Assembly (NCBI RefSeq): GCF_016808095.1
Contig: NC_068970.1
Span: forward strand, 12,382,501-12,446,500
Direction: 5' to 3'
DNA: 64,000 bases
Source: Vigna angularis
Lineage: Eukaryota > Streptophyta > Magnoliopsida > Fabales > Fabaceae
In this document: one piece after another, positions 50,001-61,724 of the stretch
Position numbering within the stretch: position 1 is the first letter of the stretch
How the letters are laid out: the number at the start of each line of letters is the position of its first letter
Made by a program: the position numbers and the translations under genes
The notes under the pieces: generated by a model
Told to the model about the DNA's origin: nothing
The model's input: only the letters and a program-made list of their open reading frames with translations
Database searches by the model: none

Positions 50001-52155
50001 GCTCGCCTATCAGAATTGAAGGATTATCTTGACAGCTTTTCTTGAATTTATGCAAACCTTTTGTTACATCTCTTGCCAGCTGTTTAATCTATTTACTTGT
50101 AGTTAGAGTCTGTTTGGCTTTTCCATATACATTTTATATGTAAGATGAGAGCCTCTACAAATTAGTTTTTACCCAAGCTAGTTTTTGCTAATAGATTTCA
50201 TTTCATTTTTTTATTAATACTTTCTTTTTTTAATAGTACTTTTAGAGAAATTTATCCAATCATAGCCTTGATCAGCCTGTACAAGATAACGGTGCATAAT
50301 GGCTGGCTTGAAAAATGCTGACAGTATCTCTAAATGCATGCTTATATTTTTTATGGAGAAATCTAGGGAAGAGGTTGACTCTAAACTTGAGTTTGGTGAT
50401 AAACATTGAAATCAAAGAATTTTTGCTTTAGTAGAAGTAAGATGGAATCTATGAGGTACTATTTTAACTAGAAACAAGAGGACGTTTGGGACGATGTCAT
50501 GTTACAGGTATAAGTTTAAGTTCATAGGTTTTAATATCACTAAACAATTGGAAAACTAATGAAGACATCACATAGGATACATGTTGGGTCGTTGACACAG
50601 AAAAATACTGGGATTTATTTGCGACTAATTAGTACTTACTAAACCCAATGGTAACTTTTATTGCAGTGCTAATGTGACCGGCTATACTCTATGGTAGTCA
50701 ATATTGAGCTTTAAAGGGATAAGAAAAAAAGGGGGGGAGTAGTAGGAAGAAGTATCTTAAGATAGATATGTGGTTACACAAGAAGGGACATGATACAATA
50801 TGATTGCATACAAGGAGATACTGGATAACGGCTGATGAGAAATAGCAAAAAAATTGGTAAAGGAGGTTTGAACCTTCATAGCGTAGTAGAAGCATCAATG
50901 AGAGTAGATTGCTTGGATTGCAGTTTTATGAAAAATGGGTAGAAGGAGATTAATGTGGACCACTCATTAGGATTACTGTATCTCTTTAAATCTTAAATTA
51001 TTTCAGTGTATTTGCGCTTCTTTATCTTTCCTATATTGATAAGATCTGCACATTGTCATAGAATCCCTGATTTAAGATCCTTAGCATTATTATTTTTTAT
51101 TGAGAAAATTTTCAATTATGATTCAATTTATTAAAGATTATTTTATGTTTATTTTATTAATTAGGATATTTGTTTGATAGGGTCCTACTCTTTAAGGATG
51201 TCTTTATGTTTTATTTTATCAATTAAGATAATCGTTAGCTTTTATCTTATCAATTTGGGATATCTCTATAGTCTGTTTAAAAAGACAGTCTGATCGGAAT
51301 ATTATCATGATAAATTTTCAGAAAAACCTGAGTAGGAATTCTATGAATTAGAGTCAGCATTGGTTGGAAGAATGATTCTTCCATGTTTAGACCTGTGACT
51401 GGATCCTTCATAAAATTTCGTAATAGAGATCAACAATATTGGAGAAAATTATTATAAGGATTTCAAAACAACTAATATTCCTGTGAATTAGTAGTTTTCA
51501 ACTGGGTCAAATGACATCGTGTGATCCACATAACCTTGTCGCTCTCATCTAATGGATAAAAATATTGTTATTATTGAACTCTTCCTAAGTAACTTCATGG
51601 CAGGTGGGGTGAAAGGATCCATTAGTGTAATTGTTGTAGTTTAGGACTAATTAAAACAATTTTAGAGCTCTTGATGGCACTTTGCAAATAGGTCGAAGTT
51701 GATGGCCTTTATATACAATCTTCCCAAAGCAACACATTTTTTTATTTCTGTTTCTTCCATTTCATTTGCACATGATGCTGAAAAAAAAAACTCTTAAAAT
51801 ATTCTTAGCTGGCACTACAAAATAGAGTCTACTACTGTTTTTATTGATTTTTGTAAGAAAACAAGACTTTCAAGAAGTTGTGTGGTCGTGAACTACACAA
51901 AACACTTAAAAACTGAATATTTATCTTACTGTGCAGAGGCAACCAAGAGTGAGTCGAATCAGCGCAATGTCTCTGCAAGTGTGTCCTGCTTTGAATTTAA
52001 AGTCAGGTCAACATATTGAGAGTGCTTGCCACATCCCCGATGCTCGTAGTGACTTCAGGTGTTTGACAGACGAAGATTGTGGAGTTGATGCCACTACATG
52101 CAGAAGAAGATCATGCAGTATGGCTGGTTTTTGTGGGTTATGGCTCTTCAGATGA
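44066..52155 (+). CDS. MNS5: GH47 alpha-mannosidase, EDEM-type (MNS5-like)
   Basis: ER mannosidase-like protein that trims or recognises N-glycans on misfolded glycoproteins for ER-associated degradation. Exons: 44066-44202, 44564-44606, 44687-44752, 44829-44890, 45028-45127, 45319-45501, 47636-47684, 47766-47945, 48130-48250, 48383-48464, 48555-48640, 48744-48844, 49261-49402, 49528-49678, 51937-52155; 1722 nt, 573 aa, close to the length I recall for Arabidopsis MNS5. An in-frame ATG at 43934 exists, but the one at 44066 puts a signal peptide (CLLLLLFLLVLS) first. GH47 blocks in order: FYHAYDNYM (47-55), LIESLSSLVIMG (97-108), FECNIRVLGGL (135-145), RPELAES (388-394), LEDHQHSFFLAET (439-451), FTTEGHP (471-477, the calcium-binding Thr). 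A Cys-rich tail occupies 502-573. Intron 10 starts GC rather than GT. Introns 6 (2.1 kb) and 14 (2.3 kb) are long; 14 holds a LINE tail. Confidence 0.92.
50640..50960 (+). pseudogene. LINE ORF2 3' end remnant in mannosidase intron 14
   Basis: Nucleotide words in order match the C-terminal part of a plant LINE family whose ORF2 ends with MLYG.ECWALKG, MLRWMCGHTR.D.IRN.CIRE and EAPVRRVD. Here they appear as accggctatactctatgg, gagctttaaaggg, atgtggttacacaagaaggg and gtagaagcatcaatgagag. Frames are broken, so this is an old, heavily truncated copy in the same orientation as the host gene. Confidence 0.55.
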
Positions 52156-52854
52156 TACCATGTTTACAGGAATTCTTTTAGGATAAAAAAACACAAGTGA
52201 AAATTTCATTATACAAATAATAAATGCAATGGTGTCAACCATTAATTAGCACCCGTCTAATGTTACAGAATTAGAGTAAATTGGTAGGTAAACACTTGAC
52301 CAGTTTTGTTTAGAAAGAGTGTTAGCTTTTATTGAGGCATAACATGAGTTCATTGTATTTTCCCATTACAGATGCCTTAATTTGATGCAGTGAAAATTTT
52401 TATTTACTTCCTCATGCTGCTCTTATCCTTTCCATTTTAAACCTACCAAGTGTATCTTGGAGAAAATCTTTCAATATAGTCAATAGGTACTCTAATTAGT
52501 CTTCTTGTAGGTACTTGATATCATGAAGTGTCTGAAAACATCATCGATAAAGTACAAATTGACACAATAAAAATAATTTCGTATTACTTCATCAGAACAT
52601 TTTTAAATACTCATAAAAGGGTCAATGATGAAGTGAAAAGAACCGGAAAAAAAATACTAGATGGTTAAAGAGTTACTTCTATTCCTCAATTACTGCAGTT
52701 TATGATTTTTATACACAGATTAAGAACACTGATAAATGTCTTTTATTATTATAATTTTACTAAAATAACTCTTTAATAAGTATTATCTGCAGAATAAGTA
52801 ATATATTACATTTTCCAATGCACATTCAAAGATGTTGAAGCATTGTATATATGA
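52156..52854. other. 3' flank of the mannosidase gene
   Basis: Likely contains the 3' UTR. No further gene recognised. Confidence 0.5.
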
Positions 52855-53615
52855 GGGTTACTTCCTCCACCACAAGTTGCTATTTGCACCTCTCCATTCC
52901 CATTTTGCCATATAGTTAAAAGTTTTCTTTTATGAGAGTTGATGTAAATTAAAATCCGTTAAACAACGCATCTCCTATACCCTCCTCCCCACTTTTTTAA
53001 AACTCTAATTATGCAGCGCTCACCCCTTTACTTTTCTCTTTTAACGATTTGTTTTATTTTTTAACAATTTTTTTATACATAAAAAATATTACAAAAATTA
53101 TTAAATTATGTAAAATTTACACAAATAAACATTTACAATATTCAAAAATTAAAACCTGCAAAAAAAATGAATAAACTAAAAACAAAAAAAATTAAAAGAG
53201 TTGAAATGCAAAGGCTTGAACGGATTTTCCACGTCCATTTAAGCTTTCGTGTTACTCTTCTTCCTCTTACACAGCACACCACATACATCCATTTACTGAG
53301 CACGTATATACAAAAAAAAGGAAGCTTTAACCACAAAAATGTGCAAGGGAAGAATAAATGAAGAGAAAGAGAGAGGGGGTGAGACTCTCTGTGTGCGAAG
53401 AAGAGAGGAAGAGAGAAAGTGAGGGGTGAGGGCTCTCTGTGTGAAGAAGAGAGGAAGAAAGAAAGTGAGGGGGTGGAGGTTGCAGAATTAGGGTTTTAAA
53501 AAAGGTAAATAAAGTTAAATGGTAAAACTTAAAATTTTTTAACCTAGGATATTTTTGGAATAAGAAAAAGATCTGGGGAGGTGTAGGGAGCAGTTGGGGT
53601 GGTGGAGGGAGTAAC
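52855..53615. mobile_element. Inverted-repeat transposon (MITE/MULE-like)
   Basis: The left end gggttacttcctccaccaca (continuing to gcacctctcc) is matched by the reverse complement of the right end (gagttactccctccaccacc ... tacacctcccc), imperfect over about 45 bp. The interior includes a GA-rich tandem duplication (about 53360-53480, gaagaagagaggaag/gtgagggg). No coding product and no convincing target duplication. Confidence 0.5.
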
Positions 53616-53655
53616 TCTATGTATTCATTCACATTATTTCATTATGGATTTGCAT

Positions 53656-54305
53656 TAGAGCTATCAAAACGGGTAACTCGACTTAACTCGACACTCGGCC
53701 CAGCTCACTACAGGTTTGTCACTTAGTGAGCCAACTCAACCCGAACCACCATGAGTTGGTGGATTAAACGGGTTGGCTCACTGACTCACTTAATTTTAAG
53801 TTTTTTTTTAAATAAAAAAATTATAATTTTAATATTGATATTTTTTGTATCACTTGTCCATTTATAATATTAGAGTCTTCAATAGATAAATATATAATAT
53901 TTTTCTCTCTTGAAACATTTTTTTATCTCCATCTACAATACAATAAAAAAATGCTAACTAATAATATTGAAACACAAAATAATAAATAATTCAAATCTAA
54001 ACAAATTTCACTCCCAACATGGGTGTTTAATTAATTTTGAAAATAAGGAACTTAAATAATTTTTTCAAGCAAAAAATAATAATAAATATTTTTATATAAA
54101 ATTAAATTTTAATAAAATAAAATTAGGTAGGTGGGTTGGTGGACCAATCCGGCCCATCACGGTTTAACTTGCATGAGCTGGGTTTAAATGAGCCGGATTG
54201 AAATCTGACCCGCATAAAAAAATACAATTTTTTCAAACCCAACCCGACTCAAATTCATGGTGGACCGGATTGACCTGCAGGTTGTGACCCATTTTGACAG
54301 CTCTA
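53656..54305. mobile_element. hAT-like non-autonomous element (better preserved copy)
   Basis: Ends tagagctatcaaaacggg and cccattttgacagctcta are inverted repeats with one mismatch in 18 positions. The sub-ends are rich in ggttggtgg/ccaacccg words on both sides and the centre is AT-rich. Length 650 bp. Same family as 1894-2829. Target duplication not evident, possibly obscured by the TA-rich right flank. Confidence 0.65.
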
Positions 54306-54475
54306 AGTTATATATATATATATATAGTTATATAGTTATATATATAGTTATATAGTTATATATAGTTATTAAAGAACCGAAAGATAAGTTAAATTTTTTA
54401 GGAATTTTCAAAAGTTTCACTAAAATTTCACTATATATTCGATTTTTTAGAAACCCATACTATATAACCTTATAA

Positions 54476-57400
54476 TGTAAGACCCGTAATTTTGGGACAT
54501 GGTGGTTACCCACCTTTTTCATTATTGGAAGCAATTATTGGAGGTCTATTTACGGGGAAGCTTAGCAAGGGAAGGATTTCATTTTTTTTTGGCATGTGAG
54601 AAAGAAAGAGAGAGAGAGAGAGAGAGCAACCAAGGGAGGAACCCTTCCTTCCTTCCATTTCCAGCCATCCAAGAGCACCCATGGGAAGCTGTACCAACTT
54701 CAGAAGGGCTGAGAGGTGGATCTGGGTTGGGCATCTGGTGGGAGGAGAGTCCTTGCAGCAAGATCTGGGAGAGGAAGTGAAGAATTGTTGAGGTTGCAAG
54801 GAGATCTTGATCTGCACATCTGGGAGGAGATAGATCCCAAAATTTACAAGGAAGTCTTCAAGAGGTAAGGAGAGTTTGATTTATTTCATTAATTGTTGGT
54901 GTAATCTGTATTTTGATGCAAATTTGGGAAGAATGGGTTGAAAATGGGGTTTTCTGGGTTTCTCTGGAATCTGCGCGATTCTGCAGAATTCTGCAGAATG
55001 CGCGAACGTTCAATTTTGGTGAAAATTGGACGTTCGTCCAATTGGTGCTCGACGGACGTCCAATTTCTGGACGTTCGGTAATTGTTCTGAGCGTCCGTCC
55101 GAATCAACCAATGTAGAACGTCCGTCCGTATAGTACTCAACCAAGGTCAGCCAGTTTTGAAATGTTCGGTCATTTAGAGCTAGCGAGCATTAGCGTTCGT
55201 CCTTGTTTTGCAATAGTGATATTAGCGTTCGGTCAGGGCTTATTTTAAATATCGTTCGGTTGAAACCTAAATGGATAGTGTCCGGTTAAGTGTGAATTTA
55301 ACACTGTTCGTTTTAATCGCTCGGCCAGGATTCTAGACGTTCGTCCAAATGATTTTGAGCGTTCGTTAGAAATTGGTAATCCAGGTTTTAACTTGAGCAT
55401 CCGTCCCTAAATTGTCATTCACAAGGAGTAGTCCTGGACGTTCGGTATTGAGTATTAGTGATTAGTGGCGTTCGTCCTTTATATGGATTCTTAGGATTAA
55501 TTCTTGAACGTTCGATTTTTAAGTATAATTGAGCGTTCGGTTTTTGAGTATAAGTGAACGTTCGGTTCTTAAGTGTAAGTGAGTGTTCGGTATATGAGTG
55601 TAAGTGAGCGTTCGGTTTATGGTTGTAAGTGAGCGTTCGATATATGAGTGTAAGTGAGCGTTCGGTATATGAGTGTAAGTGAGCGTTCGGTTTATGGGTG
55701 TAATTGAGCGTTCGATTTTGGGTGTAATTGGGCGTTCGGTTTTGGGTGTAATTGGGCGTTCGGTTTTGGGTGTAATTGAGCGTTCGGTTTTGGATGTAAT
55801 TGAGCGTTCGGTTTTTGGGTATATGTGAGCGTACGGTTTTTAAGTTGTTTAAGTTTTGAATCTTGAGCGATCGGCCTTGGGATATTAGTGACTATTGAGC
55901 GTTCGGTTATGTTTTGATTTAAGGACCGTTCGGTTAGCTACTGAATTATGTCGTTCGTTCATGCTTCTTTTAATGTCGTTCGGCCAAGTGACCTAGGGGT
56001 TCGACTAAGCATCAAAATGTTCGTTCTTATCATGTCCGGATTAATGGTGTTTGAATTGACGCGTTCGTTCTTAACTTGGAATTCTTGGGTAGCAATCTTG
56101 AGCGTTCGGCTTTAAGTGTTCGGTTTGGATCTTGGACGTTTGACCTTGGGTTAATTGTGAATGTGAGCGTTTGTCCTCGATGGTGTTAATCTTCTCGTCA
56201 GAGGTAACGTACGACTAGAATTAATCTCGAGCGTTCGTCCTTTGGGGCTCGGTTTTATAACATTTGATGTGCTTAGGCACGTTCGGTCGTTGATGATGAT
56301 GGATCCCAGAACATTCGTCCAGTATTCGAGTGGGAAATAGCGTTCGGCATTAATGCATGTATCCGTGGGAGTATTTTGAAACAATTATTGAGAATTGTTG
56401 GTTATTTCCTTGATCCAATATTGGTTTATTTATACATATTATTGAGAATATGTATGGATTCGTGATTGAGCACGTTTATTCTGTTGGAGGTGGTACATAC
56501 ACTATGTTATTTACTTGTAACTTCGTCTGTCTTTTGAGCATTTTTGCTAGTCTCACGCGTGAGACTGAGATTCGAGTGTCACCTTCTTCTGCGCGAGGAG
56601 GTGAATGTCTCGCCCAATGACTTCGGCTTGTGTTGAGTATAGTGCATCGTTACGCGTAGTATCGATGTTTTTACTCGTTAGTCCTTGAGGAGTCGGGGAG
56701 ATAGGTCTGAAGTCGCGATGGAAGACGGCTCGGGTCGCCTGTTATTGAGAGCAGGTTATGACGACGAATTACAAGTAAACGACATTAGTTTATGAAAGAC
56801 TAGTTGGCATCGTCATGTGGATCAATTTATCATGGGAATTGTTATAGTTTATATGTATTGGGTTATGATGTGATGCTTCTGGTTATTCGTCTTGCATGTT
56901 GTGGCTGTGGTTTCCAACCGTGATGATCGTATTGGTACGGGAGAGATGGCAGTGCAGATAAAACTGGATTTGGAATAATTCTTCGAGAGAGACGGGAAGT
57001 AAAACTTGTTGGGTCTATAGGTAGTAGCGTGCGTTATTATTAGTGACGTCCGGTCTTGGTATTATTTACTTTCGGGTAGTAGGCGTTATTAGGTAACGGT
57101 TGATCTTGATGTTAGTTGTTCTCAGGTAGTTAGTGTCCAGTCGTATTTTGGTACCTTGTGGTTTAGTTTGATTACGTTCAGTCAGTACTGAGGTGTTCAT
57201 TAGAGTACTCTAGGCGTTTAACCCTAACTCAGGCGTTCTTTATTCTAGTGTTCTGTCTTGTAGCGATGGTTCTTAGAGAATGATCTTTATTGGTGATGTT
57301 GCTCTGAGGTTGCAATCATTTATGGGGAGTGACCGGCCTTGATATTCGTTGAGGTAGCGATCGATTAATTAATAGTGATTAGTCGTAATGATGCATGATT

Positions 57401-58460
57401 CAGGCAGTGATCGTTCATAGGTAGTGCTCGGTTTGGATGACGCTTGTCTCAGACAAGGACTGTTAACGGTTAGCGGTCGTACGTAGGGAACATCCGGCCT
57501 CGATGAGGTTACCTTCAGATAGTGTTTAATCCAGTTAAGTGATCAATTAAGTGTTCGTCCGAATGGTATTTAATCTGTGGTGCACGAGGTTTGATCTTTG
57601 AGCGATCGTTTGAATAGTGTTCGAAATAATGGTAATTATCCTAGTAGAGTGCGCTGTCTCAGCGTGAAGTCTAGTGTTTGATCTTACTTAGCATTCGGTC
57701 TCTTGGTGTGCGACCTAATGGTATCCGTCTAATAGCGTTTGATGTCTAGTGTCGAGCCTCAGTGATCAATCTTAATGTTCGTGCAATCAGTATTCGATCT
57801 GGCGTTCGGTTTCTAGCGTTCGACCTAGTGTTTGATCTCAGTGTTCATTATGAGAGTGTTCGGTCATTATGGTTTCCTGAATTTAGTGTTCGGCTCAATT
57901 GTGCATGATCACCTAGCGTTCGTTTAAATGGGTTTTAGCCTAATAGTATTCATTAGATAGGGTTCGGCAAATAGCGTCCGTCCAAATAGTATCCGGTTAG
58001 AAGGTTTGGGGAATAGCTTTGTCCAGTAGCTCATCATTGTATCGTCCGAATGAGTGTCTAGTAGAAGTTTGGTATGTTGGTGCATGGGAATATCTATCCT
58101 AAATATTACATGATGTTTTTATCAAAACAATTATGCATATTTTTTTATAAATGATATATTGCATGTTAGCTCACCCTTACTTATTTGTGCATGTACTAGA
58201 AAATCATGTTTTTGCGATGATCGTATAACGTTTTTGTTATACGGGAGCAGATGAAGGGATGTCGCGTGATCTGGTGCAAGTGCAGGAAGAGATGGAGGAG
58301 TGTATTAGAAGGATTCAATGTTATCTTTTCTGTTTTGTCTGAGCTGTAAACTTTGTATAGATTTGAGCTTAAGGTTCGGGATATTACCGTAATTGTATTA
58401 TTGTAATATTTCAAGTTCTGATTTTTTTAAAAAGGGCAAAATTTTTTTTGGGGTGTTACA
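54476..58460 (+). mobile_element. Solo LTR, about 4.0 kb, Gypsy-like
   Basis: Begins TGTAAGACCCG and ends GGGGTGTTACA (TG...CA with an extended inverted repeat). It is flanked by a perfect 5-bp direct repeat TATAA (54471-54475 and 58461-58465). No gag-pol and no second LTR lie between these, so this is a solo LTR of unusual size; LTRs of several kb are known from Tat/Ogre-type Gypsy elements. Most of 54990-58070 consists of spaced CG-containing words such as gagcgttcggt, cgttcgtcc and agcgtccg, including a tandem array at 55505-55850. A (GA)n run lies at 54607-54627. Strand is set by the GGGTGTTACA end style. The 93-codon frame at 54499 and others inside have no recognisable product. Confidence 0.85.
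55505..55850 (+). repeat. Tandem array, 24-25 bp unit, about 14 copies
   Basis: Unit form gagcgttcggtttttgggtg plus taatt, with copies of 24 or 25 bp and few changes per unit. Each carries a CG in gcgttcgg. It sits in the 5' third of the solo LTR, and looser versions of the motif continue on both sides. Confidence 0.9.
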
Positions 58461-58465
58461 TATAA

Positions 58466-61400
58466 TTTCAGTTTACTCAAAATCAAAATCAAAAGTATTG
58501 AGTAAATTTTCAAAATTGTTACTTTTATTATTTTAGTAAGAATATATTGACATGTTCAGTCCTATATTTGTACGATCAATGATGCATGAGTTAATAGATT
58601 ATTTCGTTTATTATTTTATGTTAATTTTTTTAAAATTGTATATTCTCATAAAAAAGAAAGAAATCTTGGTGCCTTTTTGTACTCCTCTTATATTTTCCTT
58701 ACTCACGTGCACATCCATCTTCTTTGTTATAACTATTGTACTGTGACCTTTGATACCACATTTGTCGTGCCTCCATCTCCCACGCCTTTGTTGTCAAGGA
58801 CACTCAAGCTTGTTGTTAACGTTTTGCTTGGTTCCTTTTTCAAAAACATTAACTATCAACAGTTATGAAGATTAAAAACATACTCTCACGATTTTTTTTA
58901 TGAACATGTTGTAATATTTTTAAATTTTTACTTATATGCCAAAAATGGTTCGTTTACCCACGGGTGTAACATAGGATAAAGCTAGGCCAACAATTTATGG
59001 CGTGTTTTAAAATATTGATCAATTGGGTTACAATTTTTTTATTCTAACAAGTGAAACAGACTCTGTGTATATTTTTTTTAGTATGATTAATAAGAAAAGT
59101 TTAGTCAAGCTCCCTAATTTTGTTGAAAAATCTCAAATAAGTTCTTATTTATTTATTTTTAATTGGATTTTTATTTTTAAAAGATTAAAACAATTAAGTT
59201 ATTGAAGTTAGTTTTGTACTAACATCGTTAAAAAAGTGTCACGTGTCAATGCGTGGTTTTCTTGAATTTTTTTTATTTATTTTATCTTTTTTAATAAAAT
59301 AAAAAAGTCACGTTTCAAACTGACATTGTGTCATGTGGTAATGATAGTATGACAATGCACTGACAGTGTCACGTGTCACTGTCAGGCCACATGTCATTGC
59401 ATTACTCTCAGTTTGGTCTTTATATTTTTCTTTTGTCTCAATTTGGTCACTGTATTTTTATTTTATCTCAATTTAGTCCTAATTTAAAATATTAAAAAAT
59501 GATGTCTCTCCCCAAATTGAAACAAAATTTAATTTGTATTTAAATCTTAACAAATATTTTAAAAAGATTAAGTTTGTTTATGTTTTTATTTAAATAACAT
59601 AATTAACATTATATAATTAATTGACACGTGGCTTGACAGTGACACATAACACTGTCAATGTCATGTCACATTGTCATTGCCATGTGACACAACATCAGTT
59701 TGACATGTGACCTTTTTTTTTTAAATTAAAAATAATAATAAAAATAAAAAATATATTTAAAAAATTCAAAAAAGTCACGCACTGATACTTGACACCTTTG
59801 ACGGTGTTAGTACTGAACTAACAACAATACCTAATTTCTTTAATTTTTAAAAGGTAGGATCCCAATTGAAACAAAAAATAAGTGAGAACCTTCTTAATCA
59901 TTAGGAACTTAAAAAATGATTAAACCATAAAAAATATAAGTTTTTTGTAATAATAAATATTTAAAAATAATGAAACTTTTTTCATCAAAGTTTATCATTT
60001 TTTTTCTATTATTAACGCTTTTATATTTGAATTTCTTCTAGTTTTAATACTATGAATTCAATATAACTAGTGCATTTTTAATCTTATTGATGAAGGATTT
60101 ATGATGTTTATTTGTTTTAAGGATATAACTTTAAATGAATAAGAAAATAATTTTGTAGAAATAGGTTAATATAATCTTTTTTTTAATTAGAAATTCATCT
60201 CTCTAAAATTATGAGTTAAGGAGTATTTTGTTTTCATAACAGATTATAAAGTAACAATTAGCAGATGAAGATGGTTCAAACATATTCTTGATCAAAGTAA
60301 TTGTTTAAGTTTCTAGATGTTGCTTCAAGTCTTTTTTTTTTCTTTCCTTTGGAGTTTTTATTAAAGGGGTGATGATGTTGTAGGGTTAAAATTATCGGGT
60401 GTTTAGTGGCTCAATTTAGACCTCTTTGTAATGTTTTGGAGTTGTTAGCTAGTAAATGTATTCACTTTTATATTTAATGGGATTTTTTTATATGATTTTA
60501 ATTGAATTCAAGATAATTGGAATTAGAATATATTTAATTCAATTTTTAAATAATTATTTTATCTTTAGGTGAAATCGCAAATCCATTATTTTTATTTGTT
60601 TTGATTTTTTTTTAAAAATTAATATAATTAAATTAGTTTTGTACTCACGGTTAAAGATGTGTTTTTTGTAGTTTTTTTAAAATAATTAAATTATTTTTAT
60701 TTTTTAATTATCATATGATTGTGTTAATGTTATGGGTCACTTTCACGATAATTATCATTGTCTTAATCTTAATTTAATTTTTATATTTTTATTTTATTTT
60801 ATTTTTTAAAAAATTAAATAATTTTAAAGTATTAAATTGAGACTAAGAAAATAATAACTCGTTAATACAATACTAATAAACATATTTGATTCTATCAAAT
60901 TTTCCAAATTAAAAATTAAATTGAAGTAAATAAAAAATTTACAATTTCGTTACAAGAAAGCTATAAAATGATATAATTTTTTTTGGACTCAGGATTCGTA
61001 CAGGGTGTACTTTCCCCCACGAAATAATTTATATTGTTTATGAAATCCTTCGGTGACTGGTGATACTGAAAGTAACAGTGTCAGAGGGTCTCCTTGTTGT
61101 TCTACCAACTATTGAGATACCACTGCTTCCAGCCTTCATCCAGCTGTATGCAATTCATCATTTCACCTCAATAACTTCAATCTTATCTCTATGCATTCAA
61201 CCAACTTCGAATCAAACAAACACATTTTCTTCACCAAAATTGCATATAAATGAGACATGCAACTTAATACAAACAAATGAAAAAAAAAAAACCTGTGCAC
61301 CATTACCACTGACTAAAATACTGGAACTCCGTTCCATGTTTTCTTATACTATAATCTTAATAAGTCTCTTATTATTTTATATAGATTAAAATAAATGCTA

Positions 61401-61652
61401 GAATATAAAAAAAATGTTTTCTTTATTTATATAATAGTAGTTAGTAAGATATATATGAAAAAATCGTACACACCGAAACAGTGTACTTACCGGCTACCAC
61501 TGTGGCAGACAATGACACGTAAACCATGAGCTTTTTCTTTCTGGCATTTGATGGATTAAAATCTGTTTAAAAATAGGCTTACAAAGAGCCAAAGATTAGG
61601 CATTTTGGTATTTTCAAGTTGCAAGATGTGATTTTTTTACTACCCTTTTGCC
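58466..61652. other. Intergenic, AT-rich
   Basis: Apart from the fold-back element at 59060-59935 no feature is recognised. The open frame at 61060-61389 has no protein features. The end of this stretch is the promoter region of the GASA gene. Confidence 0.5.
59060..59935. repeat. Fold-back (long inverted repeat) element
   Basis: Left-arm segments (ttagttttgtactaacatcg, gtgtcacgtgtcaatgcgtg, gtgtcacgtgtcactgtcag) recur in reverse-complement order on the right (gacagtgacacataacact, cacgcactgatacttgacac, cggtgttagtactgaactaa). Arms are about 200-300 bp and imperfect. No coding content. Confidence 0.6.
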
Positions 61653-61660
61653 TATATAAA
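61653..61660 (+). promoter_or_regulatory. TATA box of the GASA gene
   Basis: tatataaa, 65-72 bases upstream of the ATG at 61725. Confidence 0.65.
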
Positions 61661-61724
61661 TGCTAGCATGTAGAGTGAGCAAATCACTAACACTCTAGCG
61701 TTTGGAGACACAATTTCTGCTGCA

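Noticed and set aside
54499..54817. 93- and 103-codon frames, one with a Glu/Arg run
   Set aside because: They sit in the solo LTR and the run comes from a (GA)n microsatellite; no retroviral or host domain.
55505..55850. Regular repeat array, considered as CRISPR
   Set aside because: Units are contiguous with no unique spacers, and the DNA is plant; it is a tandem array in an LTR.
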